From the NCBI GenBank assembly GCA_005889075.1, contig VBDQ01000034.1, positions 1 through 44,360 of the forward strand: a stretch of DNA of 44,360 nucleotides, read 5' to 3'. The stretch is from Chloroflexota bacterium (GTDB lineage Bacteria > Chloroflexota > Limnocylindria > P2-11E). Below, piece by piece: positions 41,885-44,360 of this stretch. The notes below the pieces were generated by a model that was not told where the DNA came from, made no database searches, and was given only the letters and a program-made list of their open reading frames with translations. The first letter of the stretch is position 1. Each line of letters begins with the position of its first letter. A program made the position numbers and the translations under genes.

Positions 41885-42240
41885 GAGAGGGAAGAAGGCT
41901 GGCAACAACGTGGACCTCCGCGGGTCATTCACGCGGAGCCTGCGGGGTGAGCTGTCGGGCTCGGGCTGCGTGCTTGTCGCCCGCCTCGTTCGAGGTTCGC
42001 CCCTGAAGTGGGTCCCCCGCTCCCGTTTGGAATTCGGCTTTGGTAACCGTAACGGTTCTCCGCCCGCGGTATTCCGTTAACTGGAAGACGGTCGGATGGC
42101 GAGCGAAGCCGATCGGGACACGTCAGGCGGGGATCAGGCCGCCGAAATGGCCGCATTTTCCCCTCAGTGGGGGGAGCTGGTGCCCCTAGACTCACGCGAC
42201 GGCCTGTCGCGCACATATGTGAGGGTGAGGGACAGAGTCA
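41885..42240 (+). promoter_or_regulatory. 356-bp intergenic region with palindromes and the AAA-gene promoter
   Basis: No credible ORF. It holds a perfect 13-base palindrome AACCGTAACGGTT (42045-42057), a TCCCC/GGGGA hairpin near 42159-42177, a TAGACT -10 (42187-42192), and CACATATGTG (42212-42221, 10-bp palindrome) in the leader about 20 bases before the ATG at 42241, with a GAGGG SD. The two palindromes are in AT-richer sequence and may be operators. A CCTCGTTCGAGG mini-hairpin near 41984 superficially resembles a tRNA T-loop but no cloverleaf forms. Confidence 0.5.
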
Positions 42241-43536
42241 ATGGCAACGGCAGTGATCCAGCCGGCTGCGCCGGCGGCGCCATCCGCGGCCGAGCACGCC
42301 GCTCCGATGGCCCCCCAGAGCATGGAGGAGACGGGTCTGACCTCGGCCTTCGTCGCCGACCTCGCGCTCAAAGTGCTCTACGAGAAGGGACAGACGACCG
42401 CCGCCGATCTCGCCGATGCCCTGGCGCTCCCGCTGCCCAAGATCCTCGCGCCGATCCTCGACTACCTGAAGAAGGAGAGCCTCGTCGAGGTCAAAGGTGG
42501 CTCCGGCGTCGCTGCGGCCACGTACATGTACGTCCTCTCGCAAAAAGGCGCCGATCGCGCCAAGGAAGTCATGGACCGCAACGGGTATGTCGGTCCTGCT
42601 CCGGTCACGCTGAGCGCGTATGTGGCCCGGGTGCGCTCACAGTCGATCGGCGAGGTCTCGATCAGCTTCGACGCGCTGCGTAAGGCACTCTCGCACCTCG
42701 TCCTGCCCGAGCGGACGCTTCGGCAGCTCGGTCCGGCGATCAACAGCGGGCGCTCGATCTTCCTGTTCGGTCCGCCAGGCACAGGGAAATCCTCGATCGC
42801 GGAGTCGCTCGCCGGCCTCCTAAAGGGCAGCATCGTCGTCCCGTACGCCGTGCTCGTCGGACAGCAGATCATCCGCGTCTACGACCCGTCGCGTCACCGT
42901 CCGCTCGTCACGCTCGACGCCCGGTACGACCGCCGCTGGGTACCGATCGCGCGCCCGTTCGTGGAGGTCGGTGGCGAGCTCACGCTGGAGGACCTCGACC
43001 TCTCGTACGACCCGACCATCAAGGTCCACGAGGCGCCCTTCCAGATGAAGGCGAGCGGCGGCGTGCTCCTTGTGGATGACTTCGGACGCCAGCGCGCCTC
43101 ACCGGAGCAGCTCCTCAATCGCTGGATCGTGCCTCTCGATCGGGATGTGGACTTCCTCACCACGTCCGATGGCCGCAAGATCGAGGTCCCCTTCGACGTG
43201 CTCCTCGTCTTCGCGACCAACCGCACCCCGTCCTCACTCGTCGACGAGGCGTTCCTGCGACGGATCCAGTACAAGATCGAGATCAAGGCGCCGACGGATC
43301 AGGAGTTCGCGGAGATCCTCCGCCGCGTCTGCGAGGCGCAGAAGATCACCTTCTACCCGAAGGCCGGCGATTGGATCGCGCAGTACTGCCGCGAGCGCAA
43401 CATCGCGCTGCGCTCGTGCCACCCGCGCGATCTGATGCAGCACCTTGGCGCCGCGGGGCGATTCTTGCTCAAGCAACCGGAGCTCACGCCTGAGCTTGTC
43501 GAGCTCGCCTGCGAAACGTACTTCGTGCCGATCTAG
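42241..43536 (+). CDS. AAA ATPase with N-terminal winged-helix region, 431 aa
   Basis: Residues ~35-120 look like a winged helix ('QTTAADLADALALPLPKILAPILDYLKKESLVEVKGG'), which could bind DNA. Walker A is G177-PPGTGK-S184 in 'LFGPPGTGKSSIAESLAG', Walker B 'GVLLVDDFGRQ' (276-284), with sensor 1 'LVFATNRTPSSLVDEAFLRRIQYKIEI' and a lid domain ending 'CHPRDLMQHLGAAGRFLL'. It is a MoxR/RuvB-like group ATPase by layout; 'SYDPTIKVHEAPFQMKASGG' is a distinctive insert before Walker B. Function unknown; a role in regulation or a remodelling complex is possible. The protein begins with an Ala/Pro-rich tail. Confidence 0.87.
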   Translation: MATAVIQPAAPAAPSAAEHAAPMAPQSMEETGLTSAFVADLALKVLYEKGQTTAADLADALALPLPKILAPILDYLKKESLVEVKGGSGVAAATYMYVLSQKGADRAKEVMDRNGYVGPAPVTLSAYVARVRSQSIGEVSISFDALRKALSHLVLPERTLRQLGPAINSGRSIFLFGPPGTGKSSIAESLAGLLKGSIVVPYAVLVGQQIIRVYDPSRHRPLVTLDARYDRRWVPIARPFVEVGGELTLEDLDLSYDPTIKVHEAPFQMKASGGVLLVDDFGRQRASPEQLLNRWIVPLDRDVDFLTTSDGRKIEVPFDVLLVFATNRTPSSLVDEAFLRRIQYKIEIKAPTDQEFAEILRRVCEAQKITFYPKAGDWIAQYCRERNIALRSCHPRDLMQHLGAAGRFLLKQPELTPELVELACETYFVPI

Positions 43537-43599
43537 CCCAATCTCTCGCTTCGGCGAAAGACGCGCCCACGGGGTACGGAGGGCCTGAACCGCGGCCGC

Positions 43600-43613
43600 T
43601 CAGCTTTGGCTGA
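43600..43613 (-). other. Small hairpin after the rpsT stop
   Basis: TCAGC-TTTG-GCTGA (43600-43613) is a 5-bp stem just beyond the S20 stop on the minus strand. No U-tract follows, so terminator function is weakly supported; convergent AAA transcripts end within 80 bases on the other side. Confidence 0.3.
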
Positions 43614-43889
43614 TTAGCTCTTCTTGCTCTTCGCCGCGGCTTTCGCCACCCGGCTGCGCCGACGGCGCGCGCTGTTCGGGTGGATCGCGCCGCGCTTGGC
43701 CGCTTTGTCCAGCGCGCTCGCGGCCGCCGAGATCATCTCCGCCGCAGCCTCGCCGCCTTTCGCGATCGTCTCGCGCGCGGTGCGGACCGCGGTGCGCGCC
43801 GCGGACCGCGCGAGCGTCTTCACCTGAGTGCGGCGCTGGGTCTGCCGGATGCGCTTGAGCGCGGAACGCTTGCGTTTCTTCGTTGCCAT
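43614..43889 (-). CDS. rpsT: 30S ribosomal protein S20
   Basis: Primary 16S rRNA-binding protein of the small subunit. The 91-residue highly basic sequence begins 'MATKKRKRSALKRIRQTQRRT' and continues 'LDKAAKRGAIHPNSARRRRSRVAKA', the S20 signature where 'GxIHxNxAxRxKSRL' contacts rRNA. ATG at 43889; a TATCGT hexamer lies nine bases before it on the minus strand and there is no SD. The gene is divergent from murJ, as seen in other genomes where rpsT and murJ are neighbours. Confidence 0.96.
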   Translation of the reverse strand: MATKKRKRSALKRIRQTQRRTQVKTLARSAARTAVRTARETIAKGGEAAAEMISAAASALDKAAKRGAIHPNSARRRRSRVAKAAAKSKKS

Positions 43890-43898
43890 CGGCAGCGA

Positions 43899-43927
43899 AC
43901 GATACCGGATGCCTCAATATCAAACCG
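43899..43927. promoter_or_regulatory. rpsT / murJ divergent promoter region
   Basis: On the minus strand TATCGT (43904-43899) ends nine bases before the rpsT ATG. On the plus strand CAATAT (43915-43920) ends seven bases before the murJ GTG at 43928. Neither gene has an SD here, fitting leaderless transcripts. Confidence 0.4.
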
Positions 43928-44360
43928 GTGCCGATGTCGGTCGCGCGCGCCTCCGTCATCATGATCGCCACCCTCGTCGCGAGTCGCGTCCTCGGATGGC
44001 TGCGCCTTTCGGTCGTCGGTGCGACCTTCGGCGGAACGACGGATCTCGACGCGTTCATCGCCGCCTTCAGAATCCCCGACGCGATCTTCGGCCTCCTCGT
44101 CGCGGGCGCGCTCGCCGCCGCGTTCATTCCCGTGTTCACGGGCTACCTCGCCAAGGAGCGCGAGGAAGAGGCCTGGCGTGTCGCGTCGAGTGTTCTCAAC
44201 GCGCTGCTCCTGCTCTTGATCGGCGCGTCGGCGGTGATGTGGCTCGCCGCGCCCATCCTCGTCCCGACGATCATCGCGCCGGGCTTCGCACACAACCCGC
44301 CGGAGCTGGCGCTCACCGTCGACCTCACGCGCCTGATGCTTCTCTCGCCGATCTTCATGG
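43928..44360 (+). CDS. murJ: Lipid II flippase MurJ, N-terminal part (3' truncated)
   Basis: Only the first ~144 residues are in the window. 'ASVIMIATLVASRVLGWLRLSVVGATFGGTTDLDAFIAAFRIPDAIFGLLVAGALAAAFIPVF' contains the MVN/MurJ hallmarks: the S-R-x-L-G-x-x-R helix 1, the 'D-x-F-x-x-A-F-x-I-P' loop and the 'G-x-L-x-x-A-F-I-P-V-F' helix 2, which line the lipid II portal. Helices 3 and 4 follow. Start is GTG 43928 or ATG 43934; the first has CAATAT seven bases upstream. It should continue for about 350 residues past the edge. Confidence 0.93.
   Translation, partial: MPMSVARASVIMIATLVASRVLGWLRLSVVGATFGGTTDLDAFIAAFRIPDAIFGLLVAGALAAAFIPVFTGYLAKEREEEAWRVASSVLNALLLLLIGASAVMWLAAPILVPTIIAPGFAHNPPELALTVDLTRLMLLSPIFM

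Noticed and set aside
41960..42010. tRNA-like T-loop (GTTCGAGG)
   Set aside because: No acceptor, D or anticodon stems could be paired around it.
43550..43600. Intrinsic terminator between AAA ATPase and rpsT
   Set aside because: Only short imperfect stems and no U-tract on either strand.

Overview
The window is GC-rich, densely packed bacterial chromosome with no mobile element, CRISPR array, rRNA or tRNA that I can see. Third codon positions are almost all G or C, GTG/TTG starts are common, many genes overlap by four bases, and several genes have a TANNNT hexamer ending only 6-8 bases before the start codon, which suggests leaderless transcripts. Together with the gene content (MsmK/UgpC-type ABC ATPase, DUF4388 protein, type III pantothenate kinase, gap-pgk-eno cluster, GT81/GT78-like glycosyltransferases) this fits an uncultivated Chloroflexota-like or actinobacteria-like lineage. 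That placement is inference; no rRNA is present to test it.

Layout. 1-4.0 kb: the end of a surface protein with a FIMAH-like C-terminus, an aquaporin, a lamin-tail-like protein, and a convergent enolase-superfamily OSBS/NSAR plus GNAT pair. 4.0-8.7 kb: two stand-alone cyclic-nucleotide-binding proteins flank a SnoaL-like protein, ftcD-hutI and an APH-fold kinase. 8.7-12 kb: coaD-coaX-coaBC plus two unknown coupled genes. 12-16 kb: a lipoprotein beta-propeller, a HAD hydrolase, a DUF1275 membrane protein and an MFS exporter. 16-20.5 kb: panB-panE, a membrane adenylyl cyclase, a small zinc protein, a structured 379-base non-coding stretch, and panC.

20.5-30.6 kb is the most unusual part. A five-gene leftward operon (GT78-like glycosyltransferase, glycogen-debranching-like GH, GT4, USP-USP-GpgS fusion, panC), each gene overlapping the next by four bases, faces a rightward DedA gene and a 1000-residue PAP2-GH38 fusion whose GH38 half resembles MngB. 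A small symmetric promoter lies between them. I read this as a candidate glucosyl/mannosyl-glycerate or polyprenyl-glycan system with new domain fusions.

30.6-38.6 kb: a secreted protein behind iterated repeats, an orphan sugar-ABC ATPase, a DUF4388 protein, a ROK sugar kinase that appears to use a CTG start, and gap-pgk-eno. These give a central carbon block (sugar uptake, phosphorylation, lower glycolysis). 38.6-41.9 kb: a TetR regulator with a palindromic operator over its -10, in front of a rifampin-phosphotransferase-like enzyme, and a convergent zinc-ribbon protein. 41.9-44.36 kb: a regulatory intergenic region, a winged-helix AAA ATPase, rpsT, and the start of murJ, which runs off the window.
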